DNA of 64,000 nucleotides from Borrelia turicatae 91E135 (GTDB lineage Bacteria; Spirochaetota; Spirochaetia; Borreliales; Borreliaceae): NCBI RefSeq assembly GCF_000012085.2, contig NC_008710.1, positions 434,001 to 498,000 of the forward strand, read 5' to 3'. Shown piece by piece: positions 15,917 to 25,345 of this stretch (position 1 is its first letter; each line of letters starts with the position of its first letter). The notes under the pieces were generated by a model. It saw only the letters and a program-made list of their open reading frames with translations, ran no database searches and was not told where the DNA came from. The position numbers and the translations under genes were made by a program.

Positions 15917-16495
15917 ATGATGCTAATTCCTAAAGAAAATATTTATTCAAAAATTGAAGTAAAAAAATCAATTTTCTTATCATATATTTTTCATGTAGAG
16001 AAAAAAGAAGAAATAAATAAAATATTAAAAGAATATAAATTGAAATTTAAAAATGCAACTCATGTTATCTATGGATTTAGAATTGGCAATTCAAATTCAT
16101 TTATAAACGGAATGAACGATGACAAAGAACCACGATTAACAGCTGGAAAACCTACGCTAGAAGCCATATTAAACAAAAATTTAACAGACACCCTAATTAT
16201 TACAGTACGCTATTTTGGAGGAACTCTGCTTGGAAAACAGGGTTTAATTAAAGCATATTCCAAAGCAGCACAAGAAGTAATCAACAAATCAAATCTAACA
16301 GAAAAGAAAGAAATGGAAACATTATGCCTTAACCTAAACTATAACCAATATAATTTACTTATACGAACAAAAAACAAGATGGAAATTAAAATTACAGACG
16401 CAAAATTCCTAGATAAAATAAACACTACAATAAAATTTAACATAAAAGACAAAAAAAATATCATAACATTTTTACAAGCAAATTCTCTGCTCTAA
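15917..16495 (+). CDS. YigZ/IMPACT family protein
   Basis: A 192-residue member of the UPF0029/IMPACT family. The N-terminal domain has KKSIFLSYIFHV, ATHVIYGFRIG, DDKEPRLTAGKP near residue 75, and TLIITVRYFGGTLLGKQGL near 94-112, all hallmark segments. A shorter C-terminal RNA-binding-like domain follows. In other organisms the family is linked to translation under stress, but no enzymatic role is settled. Tandem ATG codons stand at 15917 and 15920 and cannot be told apart. Downstream lie two strong inverted repeats. Confidence 0.85.
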   Translation: MMLIPKENIYSKIEVKKSIFLSYIFHVEKKEEINKILKEYKLKFKNATHVIYGFRIGNSNSFINGMNDDKEPRLTAGKPTLEAILNKNLTDTLIITVRYFGGTLLGKQGLIKAYSKAAQEVINKSNLTEKKEMETLCLNLNYNQYNLLIRTKNKMEIKITDAKFLDKINTTIKFNIKDKKNIITFLQANSLL

Positions 16496-16500
16496 TTTGA

Positions 16501-16532
16501 TTTAATTAAGTTATGTCTATAACTTAATTAAA
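16501..16532. repeat. Perfect 14-bp inverted repeat
   Basis: The arms TTTAATTAAGTTAT (16501-16514) and ATAACTTAATTAAA (16519-16532) are exact reverse complements with a 4-nt spacer. It starts 5 bp after the YigZ-like gene. It may act as a weak AT-rich terminator or as a protein binding site. Confidence 0.85.
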
Positions 16533-16536
16533 CTCT

Positions 16537-16579
16537 ATACACATTAAGCATTTAGTCATGCTAAATGCTTAATGTGTAT
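16537..16579. repeat. Perfect 19-bp inverted repeat before parA
   Basis: The arms ATACACATTAAGCATTTAG (16537-16555) and CTAAATGCTTAATGTGTAT (16561-16579) match perfectly around a 5-nt spacer. A T-run follows 7 nt later, so it could be a terminator for the upstream gene. The unusual length and position before parA also allow an operator or partition site. Confidence 0.85.
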
Positions 16580-16686
16580 TGTCTAGTTTTTTCTAAAAAG
16601 AATTTTATATATACTATTATCATTTTCACTATTTATGTTCTACAATAGAATATTATTATATATACACTAATTAAGAGAAAATTGTT

Positions 16687-17439
16687 ATGAAAATAATATC
16701 CATTATTAATCAAAAAGGTGGTGTTGGTAAGACAACCAGTGCTATAAATATTGCCTATTCAATCACATTGCTTAATAAAAAAGCTCTTCTAATAGATATT
16801 GACTCACAAGGTAATACCAGTAGCGGGTTTAATATTTTAAAAAAAGAAGATACAAATTCAAGTTATGAACTTATCTATAAAAAACAAAAAATTACACCTA
16901 TTAAAAATTTTAACTTGGATATAATTCCTTCAAGTCTTAAGCTAGCACTACTTGAAAAAGAATTAATACATGAAATTGCAAGAGAAAATTTTCTAAAAAA
17001 TGCTTTAGAACAATATAAACAAGATGACTATGATTTTATCATTCTTGATTGTCCTCCTACTCTCTCAATACTTACAATAAATGCCCTTGTTGCAAGTAAA
17101 TATCTTTTAATACCAATAGAAACAGAATTTTTTGCATTTGAAGGAATCAATCAATTATTAGATACAATAACTGCTGTCAAACAGATAAATCAAGAACTAG
17201 AGATTACTGGTATATTTATCAATAAATATGATATTAGAAACAAAAGCAAAGAAAAATATATTGATTATCTAAAAAAAGTATTCAAAGAAAAATTTTTAAA
17301 TACCAAAATAAGAAAAAATATAAGCATTTCCAAATCTCAAGAAGAAAACATACCAGTATATATGTATAACAAAGAAAGTAATGCAGCAAAGGACTTTTTA
17401 GAGCTTACAAAAGAAATAATAGAAAAAATCAAAGGATAA
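16687..17439 (+). CDS. parA: Chromosome partition ATPase ParA
   Basis: A 250-residue Walker-type ATPase that moves replicated origins apart on the nucleoid. The deviant Walker A motif KGGVGKTT spans residues 10-17 with both lysines (Lys10, Lys15). The second motif is LLIDIDSQGN near 36-45, and ILDCPP near 120 is motif A'. It is a short ParA without an N-terminal DNA-binding domain. The next gene, parZ, starts 2 bp after its stop. Published work in B. burgdorferi found that ParA acts with ParZ, while ParB works with Smc; the same gene set is seen here. Its coding strand is A-rich, opposite to the bias of leading-strand genes. Confidence 0.94.
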   Translation: MKIISIINQKGGVGKTTSAINIAYSITLLNKKALLIDIDSQGNTSSGFNILKKEDTNSSYELIYKKQKITPIKNFNLDIIPSSLKLALLEKELIHEIARENFLKNALEQYKQDDYDFIILDCPPTLSILTINALVASKYLLIPIETEFFAFEGINQLLDTITAVKQINQELEITGIFINKYDIRNKSKEKYIDYLKKVFKEKFLNTKIRKNISISKSQEENIPVYMYNKESNAAKDFLELTKEIIEKIKG

Positions 17440-17441
17440 AA

Positions 17442-18146
17442 ATGTCAGACAATTTAGACACTTTAATGGCTTTAATGGGCCAAAAGTTAAAAAATAATGT
17501 AAAAAACGAAAAAACTTTGGCAAAACAAGAATTAATTATAATTCAAAACAAAAGTTTTAAATATGAAAAATTGGATAAAGAAATAGCCGATTTTTTAAAA
17601 ATGAAGCAATACGAGATTTTCAACATATTCAATAATACCTACACAGAAATTGGAAGAATACTAAAAGAGGCACAAGAAAAACTACGTGGAAATAACCAAT
17701 ATGACGGTCTTTTTTACAAATGGTTTACCAGTATGGGATTTAAAAAAGATAAAGTTTACTCATTGATATCAAGATATGAATTGCTTGTCGAAAATTCCGA
17801 TAAGCAACTCATAATAAACAATTTACCACTATCACTCTCATATGAAATTTCTAAAAAATCTTGTCCTACTCATTTAAAAATGGAAGTTCTCAATGGAAAA
17901 ATAAAATCTTTAAAAGAATTTAAATCACGTTATCAAAAAGATGAACATAACAAAAAAAATCTTGAAATAAACTTTAATAAAACACAACTTAACAGAGAAG
18001 ACATTATAAAATTAATAGAACTACTCTTACAAGAATTAGAAAACATTAAAAACATTAAATTAGATAAAATAGAAAATAAAAAAGAATTTTTGATTATTTT
18101 AAAAGACATACGACAAAAAATAAATCTCATAAAAAAAATTACTTAA
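17442..18146 (+). CDS. parZ: Partition protein ParZ
   Basis: A 234-residue protein directly after parA (2-bp gap, ribosome binding site AAAGGA). A polar N-terminus of about 60 residues leads into a helical segment with YTEIGRILKEAQEKL, near residues 67-81, then YKWFTSMGFKKDKVYSLISRY, near 90-110. This resembles DUF3102-type helix-turn-helix regions. In B. burgdorferi ParZ binds DNA by a helix-turn-helix and partners ParA in origin segregation in place of ParB. The C-terminus is lysine-rich and possibly coiled. It converges on parB with an 8-bp overlap. Identification rests on position plus the visible features. Confidence 0.82.
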   Translation: MSDNLDTLMALMGQKLKNNVKNEKTLAKQELIIIQNKSFKYEKLDKEIADFLKMKQYEIFNIFNNTYTEIGRILKEAQEKLRGNNQYDGLFYKWFTSMGFKKDKVYSLISRYELLVENSDKQLIINNLPLSLSYEISKKSCPTHLKMEVLNGKIKSLKEFKSRYQKDEHNKKNLEINFNKTQLNREDIIKLIELLLQELENIKNIKLDKIENKKEFLIILKDIRQKINLIKKIT

Positions 18147-18921
18147 TACTCTCAAAAATAGAAATAATTCTTTTTAAATCAGAAGATGTAAAATAACTTA
18201 TTTCGATCTTTCCTTTTTCTTTGCTTCCCTTAATACTTATTTTAGTTTGTATTCTGCTTATTAAAAATTCTTTAACACTATTTAAAAAAGGATCTCTTGA
18301 GATTTCTGATTTATCATTAATAGGTTTATAAAAATTTTTAACATAATTTTCTGTTTCTCTAACGGACAATTTTTTTTTAATGATTAAAAGATAAAGCCCA
18401 TACCTATCCTGACTATCCTTTAACGACAATAAAACCTTAGCATGACCCAATGATATTTCTTTTTTATGTAAAGAATTTAATATTTCCTGTTCAAGATCCA
18501 AAATTCGAACTAGATTAGCAACGTGAGACCTATTTTTACCTATCTTTTCAGATAAAGCTCTTTGAGTCAAAGAATGCTTATCCATAAGATTTTTATAAGC
18601 ATACGCCTCTTCAACAGGGGTTAAATTTTCCCTTTGAATATTTTCAATTAAAGACATAAAATCTTTATTCTTTCTAGTTGTCTCTATCTCTATAATAGAG
18701 ATTTGCCTCATACCAGCTAATTTAGCAGCTCTAAATCTTCGCTCACCTATTACTAGGTGATATCTACCATTATCATGAAAAACAACAATGGGTTGTAATA
18801 TTCCATTTTCTCTTATAGAGATACTTAATTCCTCAAGCTCAGCAAGATTAATAGACTTTCTAGGTTGCGACTTATCTACATCTACAAGATTAATATCTAC
18901 CATTTTAAAAGTCTCACTCAT
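18139..18921 (-). CDS. parB: Chromosome partition protein ParB (Spo0J)
   Basis: A 260-residue parS-binding CTPase. The N-terminal nuclease-like domain has LVIGERRFRAAKLAG near residue 64 (CTP-binding box) and SLIENIQRENLTPVEEA, the second ParB box. The helix-turn-helix region SQRALSEKIGKNRSHVAN-like (here LTQRALSEKIGKNRSHVANL) follows, then a C-terminal dimer domain. The ATG at 18921 is 11 nt after AAGGAGG. An upstream in-frame TTG at 18951 is excluded because the ribosome binding site would lie within its coding part. It is convergent to parA-parZ, not in one operon with them, and has a parS-like site just upstream. Confidence 0.94.
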   Translation of the reverse strand: MSETFKMVDINLVDVDKSQPRKSINLAELEELSISIRENGILQPIVVFHDNGRYHLVIGERRFRAAKLAGMRQISIIEIETTRKNKDFMSLIENIQRENLTPVEEAYAYKNLMDKHSLTQRALSEKIGKNRSHVANLVRILDLEQEILNSLHKKEISLGHAKVLLSLKDSQDRYGLYLLIIKKKLSVRETENYVKNFYKPINDKSEISRDPFLNSVKEFLISRIQTKISIKGSKEKGKIEISYFTSSDLKRIISIFESIK

Positions 18922-19008
18922 TTTATCAAAAACCTCCTTGTAATAATACAAAATTTTATAAAGTTGTTCTATGTCAATTTCAACTAAAAAAATAACCCCA
19001 AAAAAAAA

Positions 19009-19030
19009 GAATGTTCCACGTAGAACATTC
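19009..19030. promoter_or_regulatory. parS: parS-like centromere site
   Basis: The core TGTTCCACGTAGAACA (19012-19027) matches the bacterial parS consensus TGTTTCACGTGAAACA at 13 of 16 positions. It is extended to a 22-bp near-perfect palindrome with one mismatched pair. It sits between the parB start and the gyrA stop, the place expected for a ParB loading site. Binding by ParB is inferred. Confidence 0.8.
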
Positions 19031-19055
19031 CAACAATATAAATAACATTAATTGA

Positions 19056-21488
19056 TCATTTAATAAATTTTGAAACAGACATTAATTTATCCTCATCAAG
19101 AGATAACACTTGCATTCCCCTAGCATCCTTACCTTGCTCAGATATTTTGTCAACCAATGTTCGTAAAACTTTTGAAGTCTTACTTACAAGTAATATTTCA
19201 TCATCCTGTGCAACTGTAATAGCATCAACAACTGCACCTGCCTTTTCATCGGATTTCTTATAGCAAGTATAACCAGTAGCTCCTCTTTTAAGCTCAGTCA
19301 CTCTAGATATTTCTAATCTCTTTCCATATCCATTCTCAGAAACAATTAAAAGATGGGAGCCTTGTTTTGCTGATAACGCCTTAATAAGCATATCACCCTC
19401 TCTTACTTTCATACCAGACACACCCTGAGTCCCTCTGTGTGTAAGCCTAATATCATTTGAATTAAATGCAAAAGCATTGCCCTTCTTAGAAATACAAATA
19501 ATTTTATCATTCTTAGAAACAATCTCAGCACTTGTAACAAAATCCTTATCATCCAGTTTAATGACAATAACACCTCTTGATTTAACTGTTTTAAAGCCCT
19601 CTGTTTCAATACGAGCTATTTTCCCATTTGCTGTTGTTATTAATAAGTAATTATCCAGAGATAACTCATTGCAATTTTTAATAGCCAATATCTCTTCTGT
19701 TTCTCCCAAATTAATAAGCTCACGAATATTTTGTCCCTTTGAAGTTCTAGAAGAATCCTTAATTCCATAAGCATTAATTACATAAAGCTTCCCTTCATTT
19801 GAAATCATAAGTAAAAAGTCATGGGTATTTACACATAAAGCAATATTAACTTGATCTTTATCTTGTAAGTCAAAAGAACCAAGGCCCTTCCCACCTATAC
19901 CTTGAAGTTTATACTCATCTTGTAAGATTCTTTTAATGAAACCCTGCTTTGTAAGAATAACAATAACATTTTCCCTCTGCATTAAATCTGACATACTAGT
20001 TTTTAAAACCTCCTCATCATAAATTATTTTTGTTCGGCGCTCATCGCCAAATTTTAAACTTAAATTAATAATCTCTTCCCTTACAATATTAACAACTCGC
20101 TCTGGACTGACAAGAATATCTTCATAATCTTTTATTAAATCCAAAACAATTTTAAACTCTTCTTCAAGTTTCTCTATCTCAAGAGATGTTAATTTCTGTA
20201 ACTTCATATCCAATATAGAATTAGCTTGAATTTCTGATAAATTAAATTCCTTAATAATACATTCTTTAGCATCTTTTACAAGTCTAGAAAATCTTATTAT
20301 TTCTATTACCCTATCAATATGTCTTAAGGAAATATTTAATCCTTCAAGAATATGAGCCTTGTCTCTTGCCTTTTTTAAGTCAAACTCTACCCGCCTTCTA
20401 ACAATTTCCTTTCTATGATCAATAAATTCAGATATAAGTTCTTTTAAATTTAATTGTTTTGGAATACCATTAACAAGAGCCAAGTTATTTATGCTAAAAT
20501 TTTTCCTCAGTTCAGTATATTCATAAAGCAAATTCATAACAACATGAGGATCAAAACCTTTTTTAATTTCAAGAACAATTCTAATACCTTCACGGTCAGA
20601 TTCATCCCTTATATCAGATATACCTTCAAGCTTTTCTTCTTTTATTAAGAATGCAATTTTCATAAGCAAGGAAGATTTGTTAACAGCATAAGGTATTTGT
20701 GTAATTATAATAGCAATATGATCTTCTCTCTTTTCTTCAATATGATACCGAGATCGAATAACAACACTGCCCTTCCCTGTCGTATAAGCCTTAACTAAAC
20801 TCTCATTATAAATAATTTCAGCATAAGTAGGAAAATCTGGTCCTTTAACTATTGCAATTAAATCATACACAGAAACACTATCATGATTTAACATATAAAC
20901 TATGGCGTCACAAATTTCTCTCAAATTATGCGGAGCCATATTTGTTGCCATTCCAACAGCAATTCCACTAGAACCGTTAACCAAGAGAAATGGAAAAGCA
21001 GCTGGTAAAACTTCAGGCTCAAGCAAAGAATCATCATAATTGGCTCTAAAATCAACAGTTTGCCTATCGATATCTTTAACAAGCTCTTCAGCTATTTTTG
21101 CCATTCGAGCTTCAGTATACCTCATAGCAGCAGGAGGGTCTCCATCAATAGAACCAAAATTTCCCTGTCCGCTTACTATAGGATATCTTAACGAAAAATC
21201 CTGTGCAAGTCTTACAAGTGCTTCATAAATTGACTGATCACCATGAGGATGATATTTACCAAGAACATCTCCAACAATTCTTCCAGCCTTCTTAAATGCT
21301 TTATCAGCCCTAAGTCCCATTTCATGCATTGAATAAAGGATTCTTCTGTGAACAGGTTTAAGACCATCTCTCACATCAGGAAGGGCTCTTGAAACAATAA
21401 CAGACATTGCATAATTTAAATACGAGGTTTTAACTTCATCTTCTATTTTTATATTTAATATTTGCTCTTTATCTTCTTCAATTGCCAT
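19056..21488 (-). CDS. gyrA: DNA gyrase subunit A
   Basis: An 810-residue subunit that cuts and rejoins DNA in gyrase. The active-site Tyr is Y124 in [10 protein letters not shown]. The C-terminal beta-pinwheel has a GyrA-box-like IGGKGLG near residue 529, which supports negative supercoiling. In the quinolone-binding region [12 protein letters not shown] has Gln85 where E. coli has Ser83 and Glu89 where it has Asp87. I chose the ATG at 21488, 5 nt after GGAG, over a GTG at 21503 that overlaps the gyrB stop. It follows gyrB with an 11-bp gap and is the second gene of a gyrB-gyrA pair. Confidence 0.97.
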   Translation of the reverse strand: MAIEEDKEQILNIKIEDEVKTSYLNYAMSVIVSRALPDVRDGLKPVHRRILYSMHEMGLRADKAFKKAGRIVGDVLGKYHPHGDQSIYEALVRLAQDFSLRYPIVSGQGNFGSIDGDPPAAMRYTEARMAKIAEELVKDIDRQTVDFRANYDDSLLEPEVLPAAFPFLLVNGSSGIAVGMATNMAPHNLREICDAIVYMLNHDSVSVYDLIAIVKGPDFPTYAEIIYNESLVKAYTTGKGSVVIRSRYHIEEKREDHIAIIITQIPYAVNKSSLLMKIAFLIKEEKLEGISDIRDESDREGIRIVLEIKKGFDPHVVMNLLYEYTELRKNFSINNLALVNGIPKQLNLKELISEFIDHRKEIVRRRVEFDLKKARDKAHILEGLNISLRHIDRVIEIIRFSRLVKDAKECIIKEFNLSEIQANSILDMKLQKLTSLEIEKLEEEFKIVLDLIKDYEDILVSPERVVNIVREEIINLSLKFGDERRTKIIYDEEVLKTSMSDLMQRENVIVILTKQGFIKRILQDEYKLQGIGGKGLGSFDLQDKDQVNIALCVNTHDFLLMISNEGKLYVINAYGIKDSSRTSKGQNIRELINLGETEEILAIKNCNELSLDNYLLITTANGKIARIETEGFKTVKSRGVIVIKLDDKDFVTSAEIVSKNDKIICISKKGNAFAFNSNDIRLTHRGTQGVSGMKVREGDMLIKALSAKQGSHLLIVSENGYGKRLEISRVTELKRGATGYTCYKKSDEKAGAVVDAITVAQDDEILLVSKTSKVLRTLVDKISEQGKDARGMQVLSLDEDKLMSVSKFIK

Positions 21489-21499
21489 TAATGCTCCAA

Positions 21500-23404
21500 T
21501 CACACATCAAGATTTACTACATCAAGCGCATTCTGCTCAATAAATTCTCTTCTAGGCTCAACATCATCTCCCATAAGAGTAACAAAAATATTCTCAGCCT
21601 GTATAGCATCATCTATCTCTATTAATTTCATTTTTCTAGTAGCAGGATTCATAGTGGTTTCCCAAAGTTGTGTAGGATTCATTTCTCCAAGCCCCTTATA
21701 CCTTTGAAGACTAATTTTATCCCTTTTGCCAGTCTCGATAGAGCTTAAAAAAACTTCCTTTTCCGAATCATCATAAAAATAATGAACACTATTTTCATAC
21801 TTAATTTTATAAAGAGGTGGCATAGCTATATATACATGTCCATTATCAATTAACTCCCTCATGTAACGAAAGAAAAAAGTAAGAAGCAATGTTCGAATAT
21901 GAGACCCATCAACATCGGCATCAGCCATAATAATAATTTTATGATAACGAAGTTTTTCAATATAAAAATTCTTTCCAACTCCAGCACCAAGAGATGCAAT
22001 TATTGGAATAAGCTTATCATTTGTAATAACCTTATCTTCCCGTGTTTTTTCAACATTAAGCATTTTACCCCACAATGGCAAGATAGCTTGATAAAACCTA
22101 TCTCTTCCCATTTTTGCACTTCCTCCTGCAGAATCTCCTTCCACAATATAAATTTCCCTTTCAACCGGGTTTTTAGATGCACAATCTGCCAATTTGCCAG
22201 GCAATGCCAAGCTTTCAAATGCACTTTTTTTTCTCTCAGACTCTCTTGCCTTTCTTGCAGCCTCACGAGCACGAGCAGCTCTTATTGCCTTATTAAGAAT
22301 AATATCTACCTCTAAAAGATTATTACCAATAACTTTCAAAAGCTCATTATGTACAATAGTTTCAACAATTTTTTTTATATAAGAATTTCCCAATTTCCCT
22401 TTAGTTTGACCTTCAAATTGAGGTTCTGGAACCTTAATAGAAATTACCGCTGTTAAACCCTCCTTAAAATCATCTAATGTAAGATTTGGAACATCTTTTT
22501 TGCTTATCTTTGAATCCTTAAAAGCTTCACTCATTGCCTTTAAGAAGCCACTCTTAAAACCAGCAACATGAGTTCCTCCTTCTCTAGTATTAATATTGTT
22601 TACAAACGATAAAATATTATCAGAATACCCTTCAGTCCACTTAAGTCCAACACTAACAATAACATCATCATAAGTTCCTTCAATAAAATAGGGCTCACTT
22701 TGAATATTTTTGCTATTATTTGTTATAAAATCTACAAAAGCTTTTATTCCACCTTCAAAATAAAATTCTAAAAATCTCTCTTTTCCCAATCTCTTATCTT
22801 CAATTGAAATTCGTATCTTATCATTTAAAAATGCAAGTTCCCTTAATCTCTTTGATAAAGTTTCAAAATCATACTCTAAGGTTTCAAAAATCTCAGAATC
22901 AGCTAAAAAAGTAACTTTAGTACCCCTATTAGAACTTACCCCAACAATCTCAACCTCAGATGTTGGAATACCCCTGGAATAAGTCTGCTTAAAAAAATTT
23001 CCATCCCTGCTCACAACAACTTCTAAAAAAGATGATAAAGCATTAACAACCGAAATCCCAACCCCATGAAGGCCACCAGAAACCTTATAAGTACCTTTAT
23101 TAAATTTTCCTCCAGAATGTAGCTTAGTCAAAACAAGTTCAAGAGCACTAATTCCTTCCTCTTCATGAATATCTGTAGGAATTCCTCTACCATTATCATT
23201 GACTGTTACAGAATTATCTGAATTTATAACAACTTCTATTTTATCGCAAAAACCCGCTAAAGCCTCGTCAATACTATTGTCAACCACTTCATAAACCAAG
23301 TGATGCAATCCATTAATTGAAACGGATCCAATATACATACCAGGCCTTTTTCTAACAGCTTCAAGGCCCTTTAACACTTGAATATTACTAGCAACATAAC
23401 TCAT
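21500..23404 (-). CDS. gyrB: DNA gyrase subunit B
   Basis: A 634-residue ATPase subunit of gyrase. The GHKL ATPase domain has [13 protein letters not shown] with the catalytic Glu, VNDNGRGIP and [15 protein letters not shown]. The TOPRIM domain shows EGDSAGGSA and [18 protein letters not shown]. The C-terminal [10 protein letters not shown] segment is present. I chose the ATG at 23404 (MSYVASN); an upstream TTG at 23419 overlaps the GGAAGG ribosome binding region. It is divergent from dnaA across about 246 bp. Confidence 0.97.
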   Translation of the reverse strand: MSYVASNIQVLKGLEAVRKRPGMYIGSVSINGLHHLVYEVVDNSIDEALAGFCDKIEVVINSDNSVTVNDNGRGIPTDIHEEEGISALELVLTKLHSGGKFNKGTYKVSGGLHGVGISVVNALSSFLEVVVSRDGNFFKQTYSRGIPTSEVEIVGVSSNRGTKVTFLADSEIFETLEYDFETLSKRLRELAFLNDKIRISIEDKRLGKERFLEFYFEGGIKAFVDFITNNSKNIQSEPYFIEGTYDDVIVSVGLKWTEGYSDNILSFVNNINTREGGTHVAGFKSGFLKAMSEAFKDSKISKKDVPNLTLDDFKEGLTAVISIKVPEPQFEGQTKGKLGNSYIKKIVETIVHNELLKVIGNNLLEVDIILNKAIRAARAREAARKARESERKKSAFESLALPGKLADCASKNPVEREIYIVEGDSAGGSAKMGRDRFYQAILPLWGKMLNVEKTREDKVITNDKLIPIIASLGAGVGKNFYIEKLRYHKIIIMADADVDGSHIRTLLLTFFFRYMRELIDNGHVYIAMPPLYKIKYENSVHYFYDDSEKEVFLSSIETGKRDKISLQRYKGLGEMNPTQLWETTMNPATRKMKLIEIDDAIQAENIFVTLMGDDVEPRREFIEQNALDVVNLDV

Positions 23405-23650
23405 AAACCTTCCACACAATTAATCATAATATAGATATAAGCAAATTTTACATTAAAAACAATATAATATCTATTAAATAACACAAATTACAAGACACAT
23501 TCAACTTGACTTAAAACCAATAAAATTTCAAGACCCACAAATAGTTAAGATAATGTTCCAGTTCATTATTATACTATATACTTATACATACACAATACTA
23601 ATAATCAAAAAGATATAATGATAAAAAGCCAAAATTGACGAGGATAAAAT

Positions 23651-25105
23651 ATGCAAGAGGGAAAAAACATATGGAGCTTAATTTTAGCAGCAATAAGGAA
23701 AGAACTTTCTGAAGAAGAATTTTACATATGGTTTGAAAATTTATATTTCATAGATGCAACTGATGAGAGTATAAAAATATCTGCTCCAAATTCTTTTCAT
23801 AAAAACCAAGTAGAAAAAAGATTTTCCAAAAGAATAAAAGAAATTCTCACTGAAAAAGGCCATAATACGATTAATGTTGAATTTATAAATCCACCAAAAG
23901 AACCTAAGACTCATAGCATGGAATTAAAAAATACTTCACTCAAAGACATTTCCATACAACAAGATTCACCCGAAAAAAGAACAATACTTAACACTCATAC
24001 AAAGAACATAATAGAGCATACAAAACACTACGTTATAAAAGAAGACATTCATACAAAATATAGAAATCCTTTTCTTAAAAAGAAATACACATTTGAAAAC
24101 TTCATTATAGGTCCAAATAATAAACTTGCATATAATGCAAGCTTATCAATCGCAAAAAATCCTGGTAAAAAATACAATCCATGTCTAATTTATGGTGGAG
24201 TTGGTCTTGGCAAAACACATTTACTCCAAAGTATAGGAAACAAAACAGAAGAATTACATAAAGAATTTAAAATACTTTACGTAACTGCTGAAAATTTTTT
24301 AAATGAATTTGTAGAAAGTATAAAAACAAATGAAACAAAAAGATTTAAGAAAAAATACCGACACCTAGATATGTTATTAATAGATGATATTCATGATTTA
24401 CAAAAAAAAGAAGGTATACAAGAAGAGCTTTTTCACACTTTCAATGCTCTTTATGAAGACAATAAACAAATGGTATTTACATGCGATAGACAACCCTCAG
24501 AACTCATCAATTTTACAGATAGATTAAAAAGCAGATTTACAAGGGGACTCAATGTCGACATATCAAAACCAAACTTTGAATTAAGAGTGGCAATTATAGA
24601 AAAAAAAGCAGAAGAAGATGGAATAAAAGTTCCAAAAAACATCCTCAACTTAGTTGCTAAAAAAGTTACAACAAATATAAGAGATCTTGAAGCTGCTGTA
24701 ACAAAATTAAAAGCTCACATAGACCTTGAAGATATAGAAATCGACACTAGCATAGTAGACAAAATAATTAAAGAGATAATAGCTTATGAAAACGATAAAA
24801 CAAATACAAATAACACAATTAATATTGAAAGTATAAAAAAAGTTATCTTAAGGGAATTAAAACTTACAAATAAAGACATTGAAGGCAACAGCAAAAAACC
24901 TGAAATCACAAAAGCAAGACACATTTATGCTTATCTTCTGAGGAATTTTACAGAGCTTTCAACAATTGAAATAGGTAAAATCATCGGAGGAAAAACCCAT
25001 TCAACAGTGCTTTATTCGATAAATAAGATAGATAAAGAGAGAAACAATGACCTAGAAATTAACAATTTAATCATAGAACTTATGAACAAAATCAACAAAA
25101 ACTAG
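23651..25105 (+). CDS. dnaA: Replication initiator DnaA
   Basis: A 484-residue initiator that melts the origin. Domain I is at residues 1-80, followed by a polar linker. The AAA+ domain III has Walker A GGVGLGKTH near 181-189 and Walker B LLIDDIH near 240. Domain IV ends with the DNA-binding signature GGKTHSTVLYSI near 454. The ATG follows GAGGAT. Unlike the neighbours to the right, its coding strand is A-rich, so it lies on the lagging-type side of the composition switch. A 240-bp AT-rich spacer separates it from dnaN. Confidence 0.97.
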   Translation: MQEGKNIWSLILAAIRKELSEEEFYIWFENLYFIDATDESIKISAPNSFHKNQVEKRFSKRIKEILTEKGHNTINVEFINPPKEPKTHSMELKNTSLKDISIQQDSPEKRTILNTHTKNIIEHTKHYVIKEDIHTKYRNPFLKKKYTFENFIIGPNNKLAYNASLSIAKNPGKKYNPCLIYGGVGLGKTHLLQSIGNKTEELHKEFKILYVTAENFLNEFVESIKTNETKRFKKKYRHLDMLLIDDIHDLQKKEGIQEELFHTFNALYEDNKQMVFTCDRQPSELINFTDRLKSRFTRGLNVDISKPNFELRVAIIEKKAEEDGIKVPKNILNLVAKKVTTNIRDLEAAVTKLKAHIDLEDIEIDTSIVDKIIKEIIAYENDKTNTNNTINIESIKKVILRELKLTNKDIEGNSKKPEITKARHIYAYLLRNFTELSTIEIGKIIGGKTHSTVLYSINKIDKERNNDLEINNLIIELMNKINKN

Positions 25106-25345
25106 CAAAATATATAAAATTCAAAATATTTTTGAACAAATTAAACAAATAATTCATCAAAAAACACAAACAATTAAACATATATTATTCCTTATAAAGT
25201 AAAGAAATAAATAGAATTAGACAATTAGACAGCTCCCTACTAATACAACTATATAAATATAATAAAAAAACACGTACAATAAACCGAACAAGATTTGCAT
25301 TAATGAAAGCCAAAAAATGATAATATAGTAAAAGGAGGTAAAACA
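25106..25345. other. oriC: dnaA-dnaN spacer, likely replication origin
   Basis: This spacer of 240 bp is strongly AT-rich and lies where strand composition switches from A/C-rich to G/T-rich on the plus strand. In B. burgdorferi the chromosome origin was mapped to the dnaA-dnaN region. I find no canonical DnaA box (TTATCCACA type), only short direct repeats such as AATTAGAC at 25215-25222 and 25223-25230. Origin function is inferred. Confidence 0.55.

Noticed and set aside
18922-18951. TTG start for parB
   Set aside because: The AAGGAGG ribosome binding site would fall inside the coding part.
23550-23570. Second parS-like site before dnaA (ATAATGTTCCAGTTCATTAT)
   Set aside because: Only the left half matches parS; the palindrome is imperfect in the core.
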